DNA from: JAUXIQ01 sp030620925 [NCBI: Nitrospinota bacterium]
Lineage (GTDB): Bacteria > JAUXIQ01
NCBI GenBank assembly: GCA_030620925.1
Contig: JAUXIQ010000160.1
Coordinates: 1-5,487 of the forward strand
Length of the DNA: 5,487 nt
Direction of reading: 5' to 3'
Shown here: positions 5,326 through 5,487 of the stretch, one piece after another
Numbering within the stretch: position 1 is the stretch's first letter
How the letters are laid out: the number at the start of each line of letters is the position of its first letter
Program-made: the position numbers and the translations under genes
Notes under the pieces: model-generated
What the model was told of the DNA's origin: nothing
Database searches by the model: none
The model's input: the letters and a program-made list of their open reading frames with translations, nothing else

Positions 5326-5487
5326 CTATTTTTGCCCGGGTTTCTTTTTGGGCTTGGGGGCGAGCTTTATCAATAAGATATCGGATAAGCCGGACCCGTA
5401 GGATCGGGTAACACCGGCAATTACGTAACCTCCGTCCCTAGTCTGTTGCGCAGAGACTGCATCGTCATACATCTTACCACCGAGGAC
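5326..5487 (-). CDS. C-terminal end of a probable beta-propeller-like repeat protein (partial, 5' end outside window)
   Basis: On the minus strand, an open frame enters at base 5487 and runs 53 residues to TAG at 5328-5326. It contains YDDAVSAQQTRDGGYVIAG followed by VTRSYGSGLSDILLIKL. This is the recurring unit D-x-A-x-S-x-x-Q-T-x-DGGY-[IV]-x-AG-x-T-x-S-x-G-x-G-x-x-D-x-x-[LW]-IK, seen in multiples in secreted or surface proteins of many bacteria and archaea and predicted to fold as beta-propeller blades. The visible part would be the last blade, ending in a short basic tail rich in lysine and proline (APKPKKKPGQK). Most of the protein, including any signal peptide and further repeats, lies beyond the right edge. 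An internal ATG at visible residue 6 is not taken as the start because the repeat extends before it. Function is unknown; proteins of this type are often extracytoplasmic and sometimes bind ligands or partner proteins. Confidence 0.75.
   Translation of the reverse strand, partial: VLGGKMYDDAVSAQQTRDGGYVIAGVTRSYGSGLSDILLIKLAPKPKKKPGQK

Overview
The window looks like ordinary chromosomal DNA from a bacterium of moderate GC content. Shine-Dalgarno sequences precede most genes, and one convincing sigma-70-type promoter and at least one convincing intrinsic terminator are visible. AGG/AGA arginine and ATA isoleucine codons are used freely. The gene set (ene-reductase-type flavoenzyme, zinc alcohol dehydrogenase, RtcB, tandem universal stress protein) fits many anaerobic or soil/subsurface lineages. 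I cannot name the phylum from the sequence.

Layout, left to right. (1) Bases 1-78 are the tail of a plus-strand gene ending in an Ada-type metal-binding motif (GYCPCKVCRP). (2) Bases 79-452 form an AT-rich, 374-base leader with no convincing gene. It holds a perfect extended -10 box and, next to the following start codon, a small hairpin overlapping the ribosome binding site. (3) Bases 453-2540 are a two-gene operon: a single-domain Old Yellow Enzyme family oxidoreductase, then 18 bases later a zinc-dependent medium-chain alcohol dehydrogenase. A strong-looking intrinsic terminator at 2618-2665 closes it. (4) Bases 2749-4188 encode a full-length RtcB RNA ligase with every catalytic residue in place, probably closed by a hairpin terminator at 4250-4290. 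(5) A promoter (TTGACT, 17-base spacer, TATATT) at 4289-4317 drives a tandem universal stress protein gene at 4374-5210. A run of seven G and an inverted repeat lie at its predicted start of transcription. (6) On the minus strand, 5326-5487 is the C-terminal end of a probable beta-propeller-like repeat protein (DGGYVIAG motif), convergent with the stress protein gene.

The window therefore holds at least five transcription units. The only clear functional partnership is the ene-reductase/alcohol dehydrogenase pair, which could couple C=C reduction to alcohol/carbonyl interconversion on one substrate. RtcB and the universal stress protein are both stress-associated families, but a terminator and a promoter between them argue that they are expressed separately. 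I found no CRISPR array, tRNA, rRNA, insertion sequence or defence system, and no strong sign of a novel system. The points most worth a second look are the flavoenzyme's unusual C-terminal cysteine cluster, the promoter architecture of the stress protein gene, and the two partial genes at the window edges.
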